A stretch of 64,000 nt of DNA from Smittia aterrima (lineage: Eukaryota; Arthropoda; Insecta; Diptera; Chironomidae), in contig CP093831.1 of NCBI GenBank assembly GCA_033063855.1, positions 14,136,001 through 14,200,000 on the forward strand. Reading direction: 5' to 3'. The translations under genes were made by a program, and so were the position numbers. Of the stretch, positions 36,001 through 47,022 are shown in pieces. Under the pieces are notes generated by a model, which did not search any database, was not told the DNA's origin, and saw only the letters and a program-made list of their open reading frames with translations. Numbering within the stretch: position 1 is the first letter of the stretch; each line of letters begins with the position of its first letter.

Positions 36001-39000
36001 AAATGGCAATGGCACAAACATTGCTGGCTCATCTCGTGGACCAGGCCGTCCACCCGCGATTGATTCAACTATCGAAGAAGCGAGTGATATTGATGATCCT
36101 GTAAGTAACTGCAACTCGAGTGACATTAAATATTTCTGAATTTTAAAATCTTTTTAGACTCGCAAACTGAACAAAACACAACGAGTCGGAGCAACTTTTG
36201 CGATCGAGAGTATTTGTCGTTTCTTTGGAGAAACACTTCCTAAAGCCATTCCTGCGCTTTGGGAGTTGATGTTCGACGTTCTCATGAAAATTGATGAGCG
36301 TCTCATCCAGAAATTGATCCGAGAAAAGATTGATCCCGAAGAATCAATTAACATCCTCGCAGCTCTTCAATTGCTTGAAGTTTCGTCGCCACATTTGCAC
36401 ATAAACTTGCACGAGAAACTCTTCGGTTTGTTATCGAAGCTTTGTCTCTTGATTCAACACCCAATGAAAGCGATTCGTCATATGGCTTCTCGTTGCATGG
36501 CGACTCTTGCATCCATCGACGCTAAGATCGTCATGGTTTTGGTCATCAATGAGTTGATTCCATTGCTATCACAAATAGAAAGCTCGATTAACAGAGAAGG
36601 CGCCATCGAAGCAATCACTTGCATTGTTAATAAGCTTCAGTTCAAAATCGTTCCCTACGTAGTCCTTCTCATCGTTCCCATTTTAGGACGAATGAGCGAT
36701 CAAAATCAATCAGTTCGTCTCATATCAACAAATTGTTTCGCTACATTGATTCAACTAATGCCATTAGATGGACTCACTCCTGATCTCAAGGAAGACTTGA
36801 CACCTGATCTCAAAGAGAGGAAGATGAAAGACAAGAAATTCTTAGATTACCTATTTCGTCCCAAATCAATTCCCGACTTTAAAATGCCGGTTCCAATCAA
36901 CGCAGAGCTTCGAAGTTATCAGCAAAACGGCGTCAATTGGTTGTGGTTCCTGAACAAATATAAACTCCATGGCATTTTGTGTGATGACATGGGACTCGGA
37001 AAGACTTTACAAACAATTTGCATCTTAGCTGGAGATCATCATCAACGAGTCTTAGAAAAGCAAGCGACTCTACCAAGTCTCGTAATTTGCCCTCCAACAT
37101 TAACTGGACATTGGGTCTTCGAAGTCAAAAAGTTTATCTCAGATCAGTACTTGTCACCATTGCAGTACTTTGGTTTACCGATTGAACGAGAAAGACTTCG
37201 AAATCAAATCAAGTATCACAATTTAGTCGTTGCTTCTTACGATATTGTCCGCAAAGACATTGAATTCTTTCAATCTATCAATTGGAATTATTGCGTACTT
37301 GACGAAGGACACATCATCAAAAATGGAAAAACAAAATGTTCGAAAGCAATCAAGCAACTAAATGCGAATCATCGATTAATTCTCAGCGGAACTCCTATTC
37401 AAAATAATGTTTTAGAATTATGGAGCTTATTCGATTTCCTTATGCCTGGATTCCTCGGAAGCGAGAAGCAGTTTCAAGTTCGCTTTAGTCGTCCGATCCT
37501 CGCAAGTCGTGATCCGAAAAGTTCGCCCAAAGAGCAAGAAGCTGGAGCGCTTGCTATGGAATCGTTGCATCGTCAAGTTTTACCATTCTTACTACGAAGA
37601 GTCAAGGAAGATGTTCTCACTGATTTACCTCCAAAAATCACTCAAGACCTGCTTTGCGAATTGAGTCCTCTCCAAGAAAGACTTTACGAGGACTTCAGTA
37701 AAACTCATTTGGACTCAGAGTTGCGCGAGTGCTTGGAAAATATGTCAGCTACAGAAACTGTCACCAAGAAAACTCACGTCTTTCAAGCTTTACGGTAAAA
37801 ACTTACTCGAATTATAATTCGATGGAAAACTAATGAATTTATTTTAATTTCAGATATTTGCAAAACGTATGCAATCATCCAAAACTTGTTCTCAAACCAC
37901 ATCACCCTGAATATCAAAACATTCTCGTTGATCTTCAAAAGAACAACACTTCGTTGGATGATATTGAACACTCAGCAAAGCTTCCAGCTTTGAAGCAATT
38001 GCTTCTTGATTGTGGAATTGGAACTAATGATGACATGTCCGTAAATCAGCATCGCGCTTTAGTCTTTTGTCAACTTAAAGGTATTTTCGTGTTTTCATGA
38101 AGAAGCCAGTGATTTTATTTTAATTTATTTACAGCCATGCTCGACATTATTGAAAACGATTTGCTGAAGAAACATTTACCGAATGTGTCATTCCTGAGAC
38201 TTGATGGAAGCGTTCCCGCAAACATGCGACACGAGATTGTTGCGAACTTCAACAGCGATCCTTCAATCGACATTTTACTTCTCACAACTCAAGTAAGTAT
38301 AGCGAGAATTGCCGACCTTAAGCAGAAGTCTTGTTAGCATAGTTGGTACGACAGACTAGCTTACATTTAACCTTCTCAAGACCCCGGGTTCGATCCCGGG
38401 TAAAACCCATCCACATTTTCAAGGCAGAATTTGCATAGATCAACATAATATGACAAATTTGTTCAATCTGTGGTATAGAAACCCCATGATAAACCCGGAA
38501 GGAGTCTCACAATGATTCTGGAAGTTTAACTCTACTAGATATGGGACATTTTTTATTTTTACTGTTTAAATTACTATTTTCTTTTTGAAAACTGTTTCTC
38601 ACTAATGCTTCCAATTTATTCTTTCAGGTTGGTGGTTTGGGATTGAATTTAACGGGAGCCGATACTGTAATCTTCGTTGAACACGATTACAATCCAATGA
38701 AAGACCTTCAGGTATGTGAAAACATAAATGATACTTTTGGAAAATGAAATGAATTTTTTGTTTCTTTGTAGGCAATGGATCGAGCTCATAGAATCGGTCA
38801 AAAGCGTGTCGTTAACGTTTATCGTCTCATCACAAGAAAATCCTTAGAAGAGAAGATAATGGGTCTACAGAAATTCAAGCTTTTAACAGCGAACACAGTC
38901 GTGTCTGTTAACAACCAATCGATGGACACTATGGGCACTGATCAACTTCTCGATTTATTCAATTTATCAGAGAACGAGAAGGATAACAAGAAAACACCAA

Positions 39001-39119
39001 ACCGAGCTGGAGGAACATCGGTGAAGGGAATGCTGGAGAATTTGCCAGAATTGTGGGATGATAACCAATATGCTGAAGAGTTTGATATGACTCAATTTAT
39101 TGAGAGATTGAAGAAATAA
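33007..39119 (+). CDS. Hel89B: TATA-binding-protein-associated ATPase BTAF1/Mot1 (Hel89B)
   Basis: This Swi2/Snf2-family ATPase uses ATP to strip TBP from DNA and redistribute it. Exons 33007..33017, 33082..36100, 36158..37794, 37854..38080, 38135..38292, 38628..38711 and 38772..39119 give 1827 residues. The N-terminus RLDRLFILLESG and GEVQRLHPHELHNLLNR starts the HEAT-repeat TBP clamp. The ATPase lobe has ELRSYQQNGVNWLWFLNKYK, Walker A CDDMGLGKTLQ, the DEAH-box variant VLDEGHIIKNG and LILSGTPIQNNVLELWSLFD. The second lobe ends with VGGLGLNLTGADTVIFVEHD and MDRAHRIGQKRVVNVYRLIT. A tandem LTPDLKE/DLTPDLKE repeat lies just before the ATPase domain. Exon 1 is only 11 bases. Intron 5 (38293..38627) contains a SINE. 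Confidence 0.95.
38332..38560 (+). mobile_element. tRNA-derived SINE inside a Hel89B intron
   Basis: The intron 38293..38627 holds a tRNA-like head. The A box TTAGCATAGTTGGTACG is at about 38335, and an intact T arm with B box, CCCCGGGTTCGATCCCGGGT, is at about 38382. The head has lost a normal anticodon stem and acceptor pairing, so it is not a working tRNA. About 150 bases of unrelated sequence follow (with AAACCCCATGATAAACCCGG), then an AT-rich end. This is the plan of a tRNA-derived SINE in the host gene's sense orientation. Both outer boundaries are approximate; I could not identify target-site duplications, and there is no second copy in the window. Confidence 0.7.
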
Positions 39120-39274
39120 GCTTTGTGAAAATAAAACAAAATTCTAAAAATATTTTCTTGTTTTTTCTTTCTTAACGGAACAAGCGAAATTGAAATGCCC
39201 GCGATGACTTCATCAACGTCATCTCAGTAATTTATTGTTGTCAGTCGTCTAAAATTGATTCTCTCGCGTGAAAA

Positions 39275-40050
39275 ATGGATAAAAACAGTAAAAGCAAAGC
39301 GGAACGTGAGTTTTCATTAATGTCAATCCTAACAGCAATTACTGAGAATAGAAGTTTGCATAAATACAGTTCGATCAAGAGATGATAATCACCGCGATCG
39401 AAGCAGATCTCCACATACGCACAATAGAGAATCTTCTAGGGATGAATCTTCATCGAGTCGTGGTAAACGTGCAGTCATTTGTCATTGCAGTAATCTGAAA
39501 CATTAAAACTTCTCTGTAGGTCATCGTCGTAAAATTAGGTCAAGATCCAGGAGCAGTTCGTCGAGTAGTGATGAACCAAGAGTAAGACTCAATAAATCTG
39601 CAAAATTTCCGCCACCACCAGTTATTTCCAAGATCTCAATGAATTTAAAGACAGCTCCAAAACACGGGATCCAATTAAAACTCACGAAAGCTCCTATTTC
39701 GAAACCAATCGTTCCACCACCAAAAGCGTCAGTAGCAAGTGCATTCAACGATGACAGTGACGAGGAAGAAGAAATGCCACAAGAGTGTAAAATGAGGTAA
39801 GATGATTTTGTACTTCATTAGCTGAAACTAATCGTACTCCTTTTAATAATTAGAATGCGTAACATTGGCAAAGCAACCCCGACAAGTTCAGGTAGACATT
39901 AAATCAATAATAAACTTCTGATGAATAACTTTCTTTTATTTGTTAGGTCCCAATTCATTCGGGAAGACCAAACTTGGGTTTGTCGACAGCAAAAAGATAT
40001 TTGAAAAGAAAATGCAGGAAATGCTCAAAGAAATGGGTGACCCCGTTTGA
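39275..40050 (+). CDS. PCNP: PEST-containing nuclear protein (PCNP) homologue
   Basis: Five exons, 39275..39305, 39370..39462, 39520..39796, 39854..39891 and 39947..40050, give 180 residues. The N-terminal half is Arg/Ser-rich and disordered. The second half matches PCNP: FNDDSDEEEEMPQECKMRMR, then NIGKATPTSSGPNSFGKTKL and a Lys-rich C-terminal helix with KKIFEKKMQEMLKEMGD. PCNP is a small nuclear protein reported to interact with the ubiquitin ligase UHRF2/NIRF; its molecular job is poorly known. All phases agree across four short introns. The Arg-Ser-rich front end is longer than I recall for vertebrate PCNP. Confidence 0.82.
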
Positions 40051-40149
40051 AACAATTATCTAACTTCTAAGTAACTTTTTATCTCTATTGTCACTGTCCG
40101 AATACAATTTTAAACTCAGAATAAAAAACAAACGAGATTAATGTTGAAA

Positions 40150-40417
40150 TCAGTCTTTTTTGTGATGTCTTGAACCAAAAGGGAAGAAGTTGAAAAGTCT
40201 AGCTATCCCGAGACCAGCAAATCCTAAAAGTGAAGGAATTTATTGACTTGTTGCTAGGAATTCATAAAACAAAATCACAACCTGACGCCACGATTAACAT
40301 TCCTATTCGGTTGAGTTTTGATTTATTAGATGACTGATGATGAATGTATAAGCTCGCTAGGATGAGTCCACCTCCAGATGCCAGTCGACATCCTAAACAA
40401 TCGTCTGATTCTTCCAT
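40150..40417 (-). CDS. Small membrane protein, DMAC1/TMEM261-like (DUF4536)
   Basis: Two exons, 40282..40417 and 40150..40223, give only 69 residues. The sequence starts MEESDDCLGCRLASGGGLIL. It has two hydrophobic segments (about residues 12-25 and 38-55, with IGMLIVASGFAGLGIARL) and ends in a basic HHKKD tail. The CxxCR motif followed by a glycine-rich hydrophobic stretch fits the DUF4536 family. DMAC1 is a mitochondrial inner-membrane factor for assembly of the distal arm of complex I. The call rests on short motifs and size, so function is provisional. The phase is consistent (45 codons plus 1 base, then 2 bases). Confidence 0.68.
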
Positions 40418-40592
40418 TCTAGTTTTTATGTTTATTTTTCAAATAATTTAGACTTCAGCACACTCGAGAGAAGTAAAAAGCTCAAATATCCCAAAAATAT
40501 TTTATTTGTCCCCAAAAATTTTATTAAAATTCTTTCACCTTTTAAAAATGGAATGACATTTTTCACGGAATGGATCAGTTTTTGGATAAAAA

Positions 40593-42264
40593 TTAGTTCC
40601 TCATAATTTCAGAATAAGTTTGTTGATCCTTAAGCATTTTGAGGAAGACTTTGTATTTTCGAGCATGAAAATCAAATGAGTTTGAGTCGGGAGCGATTAT
40701 GAAGCATGAGTTGCTTAAATCACTCGCAGCACTCTCTAAAGTTTTATAGCAACCGCTTGCAGTCGCACCAAGCATTGCAGCTCCCAACAAAACGCTCTCG
40801 ACTTCATTTGAAACTGAAACAGGAATTCCACAAATGTCAGCATGGGCTTGAATGAAAAGCTTGTTCTTGCTCAAACCGCCGCAGATCAAAATTGTTGAAA
40901 ACTTTTTGCGTCCAGAGCTGTAAAGCGATTCAATGATTTGTTTGGTCTGATACGCCAGAGCTTGAATAACCGCAAGATACGTCACAAAAATTGAATCGTG
41001 CATTGTACATCCTGCGATTATCCCTTTCAAAGTGTTATCTCCGATTGGTGAACGATTTCCATGAAAATCGGGATAAATATGAAAATCTCTTGTAATCTCG
41101 TGGAAAGATTTCAGATTCAAATCACTCGCCGCCTTGAAAACTCCTTCAGACAATTTTTCATGAATGTTTTCTCCCTCCATCAAACTCGAAGAGATTATGT
41201 CAAAATCTTTATGCGATGAGATGAGGTGATCAATTAAAATGCCACTAGCTGACTGTCCAGCCTCAATCAAATAATGATTTGGTAGCAAGGCGTGTTTGTA
41301 GGGTCCCCAAATTCCAGGAGAGAAAATAATTTCTTCAGTGATCGACATATGACAAGTTGATGTCCCAGCGATGAGAATCATTTTCGAGGTCATTTCACTT
41401 TCTAGTTCTGAACAGTGCGAGGCAATAAGTCCAAGAGCTCCGGCATGAGCATCAATCATTGAACAAGCAACGGCAGTTCCTTTCAAGAGTCCCATTTCCT
41501 CAGCAGCAGATTCACTCAATCCCCCAACGAGATCTCCGGGGAAAAGAATCTTTGAACCAATTTTCGAGCAATCATTTGTCAAAAGCTCATCGAGTCCGTT
41601 CACTTTAAAATATTCTGCAGGCCATTCTCCTTTGACAGAATCATAATTCCATTTGCATGTCATTGAGCAGACTGACCTTGAATCTTGACCCGTAGCTCGC
41701 CACGTCAGGAAATCCGGAAGATCAAAAGCCAAGCCAATGTTTTTATAAGTTTCGCTCATATTCCGCTTCAGCCATAGAAGCTTCGGGATCTCCATTTCCA
41801 AGCTCACTTTTCCTCCAACGTATTTCAAAATGTCATGTTTTGAAGAGTTGATTTCATCCGCTTCAAGAGATGCTCGATGATCCAACCACATTATGATATT
41901 CTGATCATTGCGACCTGTTGGACTCACTGTCAACGATTTGAAGTTTTTATCGAAAACAACCAAAGAACAAGTTGCATCGAAACCGAGTCCAACGATTTCA
42001 TTCTTCGCAACTCCAGCCGACACTTGCTTCACACACTCGCAAACTTGATTCCAAATATTTTCTGAAGATTGCTCGAAATATTCACTTTTTGGTTTAAAAA
42101 TTGTTATCTCTTGGCAATGATACTTTATCAGTTTTCCTCCATCCTCACTTTTCTGAAAGAGCCCTGCTCGTGCTGATGTTGTTCCTACATCGACCTGAAA
42201 TAGAAATATTTGTAGTCACTGCTTAAAATAATAAAATACTTCGTACTCCAATAAAATAAGACAT
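40593..42264 (-). CDS. FGGY: FGGY-family carbohydrate kinase
   Basis: Two exons, 42247..42264 and 40593..42194, give 539 residues. Joining them restores the N-terminal phosphate-binding loop MSYFIG/VDVGTTSARAG. Further landmarks are GLGFDATCSLVVF and IIMWLDHRA, both typical of the FGGY kinase subgroup that phosphorylates pentoses or pentuloses such as D-ribulose. The C-terminal FGGY domain shows IYPDFHGNRSPIGD, ALAYQTKQIIE and CGGLSKNKLFIQAHADICG. The family is cytosolic. The substrate cannot be fixed from sequence, but similarity points to the animal FGGY protein rather than glycerol kinase or xylulokinase. The first exon is 18 bases. Confidence 0.9.
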
Positions 42265-42379
42265 TTTTCAATAAATTAATCTTATCGCGTTTGTAGTCAG
42301 TGAACTAATAAAAATATTTTTTTGAGAGAAACCTAATTGATAGTTGAGAGATTTTTATTTGAATGAAACATTACTCTTT

Positions 42380-42930
42380 CTAGCTTAGTTTTATTGCGTC
42401 GATTTGAGATGAAACTTCTTCTATCGATGGATCCTTAAAGTTGAAAAGGAAGGCTTTTGATGTCTCTTCGCTTGCAGGATTTTGTTTCTTTTTGAGGAAG
42501 ACTCCTTTGTTTACTTCGCTCTCAGCTGCAACCATAAAATTAATCTGAGCTTGACTTTTAATCGATTCCTCGTCTTTCGACATCTTTGCTCTGACATCCT
42601 TAAAATATTGTCGCATCAATTGAACTTTCTGGATCTTCGACACGGAAGGTTTTCTCAGCGTGTTCATCGCCTTTATCGACTCCAATCCTAAAATATTTAA
42701 AAATTTGAAGTTTAATTAAGTTATTAACTTAACTTTAACTTACTTTTCGATTCAGGGAGCTTCCCGGTGGATAAGATTTTTTCAAATTGTGAAATGCACC
42801 AAAGGACTTCTTGATCGAACTTCAACTCAGCTTCTGTAGACTCCGAATTCTCTTGGTCGTTGTTAGGTCGGACAAGCGTTGGTGGCTTCGACTTTGGAGC
42901 GTTGTTTTTAATAATTCTTTTTGGTGGCAT
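42380..42930 (-). CDS. UPF0488 family protein (C8orf33-like)
   Basis: Two exons, 42744..42930 and 42380..42687, give 164 residues. The start is the ATG giving MPPKRIIKNNAPKSKPPTLV; an upstream in-frame Met would add a hydrophobic stretch not typical of the family. Conserved segments are FDQEVLWCISQFEKILSTGK, RLESIKAMNTLRKP and KVQLMRQYFKDVRAKM. The C-terminal FLFNFKDP is also typical. This matches the UPF0488 group of animal proteins of unknown function. The start codon is 78 bp from the divergent Pop5 start. Confidence 0.82.
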
Positions 42931-43008
42931 GTTTATTTCGTTTAGTCGGACAAGAGTTTCTTCACAAAAGAAAATTAGGAAACGAACTGAAAAAGTAAAC
43001 AAACAAAC
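42931..43008. promoter_or_regulatory. Bidirectional promoter of UPF0488 gene and Pop5
   Basis: Only 78 bases separate two divergent start codons, so both transcripts must start within or very near this interval. I see no TATA box. Confidence 0.6.
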
Positions 43009-43535
43009 ATGGTTCGCTTTAAAAATCGGTAAATTGTTAATTTTGTGAAATCTGCTGAAATTAATTTAATTTATTTTAGATATGTTTTGATCCACATTAC
43101 GAGCGACAAGAAAATCAAAACAACTCAGTCCGAGCTCACTGATACTTTTAAGAAATCAATTCAAAAATATTATGGAGACTTTGGAGCTGCTTCAATCGCG
43201 AATATTGGTGTGAGATATTTTCATGAAAAGCATAAACTCGTCATCGTTAGAGTCTCACATGGACCTCATCGCTTCTTAACTAGCATTCTACCGTTGTTGA
43301 CAAAGGTTATTGATACATTACTCTCTTGAAGAACTTTCTTACAACTTTTCTGTTTTAGGCTGGAAATGAGCTCGCGAGGTATCGAATACTTTACGTGGGA
43401 GCGACGATAAGACAATGCAAGAAACACATCGTAGAACATCAGAATGATTACATTAAGCGAACGATAGGATCATTGAAGAGTGAGAATGAAAGAGTTGAAT
43501 TCCTCAAAAGCTTATCCAACAATCTAGAAAATTGA
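43009..43535 (+). CDS. Pop5: Ribonuclease P/MRP subunit POP5
   Basis: POP5 is a protein subunit shared by RNase P (tRNA 5' processing) and RNase MRP (rRNA processing) in the nucleus. Exons 43009..43028, 43080..43305 and 43359..43535 give 140 residues. The N-terminus MVRFKNRYVLIHITSD is diagnostic. The fold continues through KYYGDFGAASIANIGVRYFH and KLVIVRVSHGPHRFLTSILP. The last exon has NELARYRILYVGATIRQCKK. The length is slightly below that of human POP5. It is tail to tail with the ankyrin gene, sharing a palindromic poly(A) signal. Confidence 0.94.
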
Positions 43536-43557
43536 AAACTGTTTTCATATATTAAGT

Positions 43558-43569
43558 TTTATTAATAAA
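43558..43569. terminator. Palindromic poly(A) signal shared by Pop5 and the ankyrin gene
   Basis: TTTATTAATAAA reads as AATAAA on both strands. It lies 23 bases after the Pop5 stop and 46 bases after the stop of the convergent ankyrin gene, so one 12-base site can serve both. Confidence 0.65.
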
Positions 43570-43614
43570 TTAAAATAATTTTGTCATGGAATGCTTGAGT
43601 CATGGAATTAAATT

Positions 43615-45914
43615 TCAAACTAAGGTGGAAGAACTGGGAATCGTTGAGTCGTTTTGAGAATTCTGCTTGTTGTTGGCGTTAGACGAAGGAGTTTCGATGT
43701 GATTCATTAGCTCAAGTTGATGTTGATAGGTTTGATTGAACTTCTTGCGAGCTTTCATCAACTGATCCAATAAAATAAAATTATTATCGTTTAGTGTCGT
43801 CGTTACTTGTTCGTTTATGGGATCGTCTCCTGAGTGTTTCTCGATTTCTTCAATGTTTATTGGTAAAGGATTACGCGAGCGACCTGCTTGATTCCAAAAA
43901 GTTTTATGTCGAGATTCTTCCTTTCTCCCTTCAACAACTTGAGAATTGTCCTGCTGATTTGATGGTGACGAAACTGTTGAAACGTTTGATGAATTAACAA
44001 TTGTTCGATGAAATTGAGAAATCATTTCATCAAGCCCATCGACTTCATCAACGCTCTTTCTTCTTGATTTTGAATCGTTGTTGAAGAAACTATTGACATA
44101 AAGTTCTCCTGAGGCAAGGACGTTTGATGCTGTTGTTGTCGGCTTGTTGATGGCACTTTTGATCGTCTTTGTACTTCGTTTGGCACTGTGATGAATCAGA
44201 TCTCGAATGACATCGGGATTCCTGTTCACCATCAAACTCCCTTCGTTATCTAACATAAGCGATTTCGCAATTTTCTCCATTTCCATTTCAATGTTTTGAT
44301 TGCTGTTGATGCTTGGAGATGTCAACGAATCATTTCGCTGTGCATGTTGTTGATGTTGAAAGTTTCTTAAAAATCCTTCATCGTAGAATCCGTTTTCATT
44401 GTCGCTGGCTATTGATCCATTTCCTGATTCACCCTCAGATTCATTCGAAACGTCTGTGTACTGATCATCGTCTTCATCTTCCTCTTGAGCTGTCTGTTCT
44501 GGCTCACAGACATTTTCATCGTAATCAGGCATTCGCTTTGAATTATTCCGAGAAATTTGAACTTTTGGATTTTCTATTGACTCGCGATGAACGTCAACGA
44601 AAACTTCTCGAACCAAATCGTCGCTTCTCTGACTTGGCTGTAAATCTGAGTTCGATCCAATATCTGGATAAACTTTGTGTAACCATTGTTTTAGGTGAAG
44701 TTGTTTGTTTTTATCTCCAACAATTCTCAGCAGCGGGTACAGCGGATCAACATTTCGTTCTTTATGTTTCGATCGACTTGACTGTTGAAGTTGGTGATGT
44801 CGATTTCTTGCAGTCTTTTCAAATTTAGAAGCGAGTGCACTGCGTTTCAAATCAAACTTCTCTTCAGATTCTTCTGTTGCTTTCGGAGCATTTCTGCAAA
44901 CATCGGTGGCTTCTCCATTTTTATCAAACGGCACGCAATAACATTTGTTTCCTCTTCCAACTGGACCTTTGCGAATGTTTCCACCCAAGTCTAAGTAATA
45001 CTGTTCACCTTTCTCGAGAGGATCTTTCGGAAGTGACTCGAGTTTTGGAGATGGAAAATTTCTTGTGTCCGGATAGTAATGACAACCGTATGGCGACCAA
45101 TGTCGAGGACTCTGTTTCTGTTGAGCATTGTACTTTGATTTACTGTTGTGTGGCAAGAGATGTGGAGGAGATTTACTGTTTCGAGCAGCCTCGCGAATCA
45201 TTTTCTTCTCCAACTTTTCTTTATAATTTGTCATGATTTCGATTATTTCTGTGAGATTCTTTCTTCGAGCTATGTCGAGTGGAGATTCATGTTGAAGGTT
45301 TTGAAATTGCATTGATTCAGCCTCAAGAAGTAGTTTTGTAAGTTTTCTTCTTCCCATTGCACAAGTGATATGAAGTGGAGTATCATGATTAAGATTGAAA
45401 GCATCAACATCACATTTTGCAGAAATCAAGATACGAACAACGCCAGCGTGTCCGTAACGACATGCCGTGTGCAATGGAGTGTCTCCATAATCGTTGTGAA
45501 TGGAAGTACTGCATCCTGCGTAAAGCAATTCTCTTAACGTTTGATTGTGGCCATTTTGCGCTGCGAGATGAAGTGCAGAGAAGCCACAAAAGTTTACTCG
45601 ATTAATAAAATGAATCTTCTTCCATCCAAGTTTCTCCTTGTTAACGTTTTCGTCATTATCTTTTGGATAAACATTGCACAGAACCTTCACACATCGACTG
45701 TATCCTTTCCAAGCTGCTTCGTGCAAAGCTGTGTTCCCGTGCTAAAAATGTAATTGAAAATTGACACTTGTTGCTTGGAATTTAGTTGCAAAATTGAACT
45801 TACAGCGAGAGTTGCAATATTTCTTTCTTCTTTCTCATCGAGTAGCAGTCGCTGCAAAGTTGAGTCGTCTCCTTTCCCAACCAAGTCAAATATATTCGAA
45901 GATTTGCGATCCAT
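43615..45914 (-). CDS. Ankyrin-repeat protein, ANKRD6/Diego-like
   Basis: Two exons, 45804..45914 and 43615..45741, give 745 residues. The first exon, MDRKSSNIFDLVGKGDDSTL, leads into about five ankyrin repeats. These include HGNTALHEAAWKGYSRCVKV, GFSALHLAAQNGHNQTLREL, GDTPLHTACRYGHAGVVRIL and DTPLHITCAMGRRKLTKLLL. After the repeats comes a conserved GEQYYLDLGGNIRKGPVGRG with the cysteine pair of CYCVPF. A long disordered acidic and Asn/Ser-rich tail follows. ANKRD6/Diversin and fly Diego act in planar cell polarity with Dishevelled and Prickle. Flies also carry a second ANKRD6-like gene, so the exact orthologue is open. Confidence 0.8.
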
Positions 45915-46275
45915 CAGACATGAATATCATTTTAGAGCAATTAAATTTTAATCCGAAGAAACAAGTTCTGAGCGTCAACAAAATTCATCTTTTTCGTTTA
46001 ATTCAGAACATTTCAACTTGAATTCGATGTTTAATTTAGAGTAAGGAACAGGATTGAGTAAATGTCGTATTTTTTAAGTTACTCAAGGCACTCTGGTAAA
46101 CAGAAACTAATAAAAAAATAAATTTAAAATAAATGAAAACAAAAATCCGCGGTGACCAATTTAAGTGATCTCCAATCCCTGCAAATTGATTTTTTTATGA
46201 ATTCGAGAAAACGTAAATATTTGTAGAATTAGCTTTTGATTTAAACTGATTTCTTGTTTTACAGGTCTCAAAACA
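45915..46275. other. Divergent spacer with UROS 5' UTR intron
   Basis: This 361 bp spacer separates the ankyrin gene start from the UROS start. A TTGTTTTACAG acceptor ends 10 bases before the UROS ATG, and a GTAAAT donor near 46057 could pair with it, suggesting a 5' UTR intron. No other feature is seen. Confidence 0.4.
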
Positions 46276-47022
46276 ATGCCACTTGTCGTGCTCTTCAAAT
46301 CAGAAAGTGATGGTCCTGACAAATTCGTTGAAGCCCTCGAAGAGAAGTTTGAAACTAAATTGATTTATTGTCTCAGTTTCCAATTCAGAAATCTTGACAA
46401 GCTTCGCGAGAAACTACAGAAACATGATGATTACGAGGGATTACTGCTCACTAGCCAACGATCGGTTTCCGCAATTCACAAAGCTTCAGAACCAGATTCT
46501 AGTCTTATTGAGAATTGGAAGAAGAAATCGAATTTTTGTGTCGGCAAATCAACAAGCAACATAGCAAAGAACTTGTTAGGAATTGAGTCTAAAGGAAAAG
46601 AATCGGGAAATGCAATAATTTTATCAAAACTAATAGTCGACAAATATAAGGAAGAAGCTAAGCCAAAGACGTTCTTGTTTCCTGCTGGGAACCTTAAGCA
46701 AGATACGATGGAGAAAACGTTGAAAGAGAATTCAATCGATGTCGAGAGCATAGAAATTTATGAGACTGTCCAGCACGATGAACTAGAAAAGTCAATCGAG
46801 GACTTAAAGATACAAAAACTTGAATATTTCGCATACTTCAGTCCATCAGGAGTAAAGTTTTCTTTGCCTTTACTCAGAAAACATGAAATCGATTTGTCAC
46901 AAATTAAAATCATTGCGATAGGGCCATCAACGAAGAAAGCTTTGGAAGACAGCGATTTACAGTGCTATCGGATGTGCTCCAGTCCATCACCCGAAAGCTT
47001 ATTAGAAGCTTTGTCCAGTTAA
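46276..47022 (+). CDS. UROS: Uroporphyrinogen-III synthase
   Basis: This cytosolic enzyme of haem synthesis closes hydroxymethylbilane to uroporphyrinogen III with inversion of ring D. The frame gives 248 residues in a single exon, near the animal length. The HemD fold is visible through YEGLLLTSQRSVSAIHKA (the conserved loop before the active-site cleft), a central hinge, PKTFLFPAGNLKQDTMEKTL, SIEIYETVQ and EYFAYFSPSGVKFSLPLL. The IKIIAIGPSTKKAL segment holds the conserved Gly-Pro-x-Thr. The C-terminus SPSPESLLEALSS is typical. A strong GTAAGT donor directly abuts the stop codon. Confidence 0.9.
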   Translation: MPLVVLFKSESDGPDKFVEALEEKFETKLIYCLSFQFRNLDKLREKLQKHDDYEGLLLTSQRSVSAIHKASEPDSSLIENWKKKSNFCVGKSTSNIAKNLLGIESKGKESGNAIILSKLIVDKYKEEAKPKTFLFPAGNLKQDTMEKTLKENSIDVESIEIYETVQHDELEKSIEDLKIQKLEYFAYFSPSGVKFSLPLLRKHEIDLSQIKIIAIGPSTKKALEDSDLQCYRMCSSPSPESLLEALSS

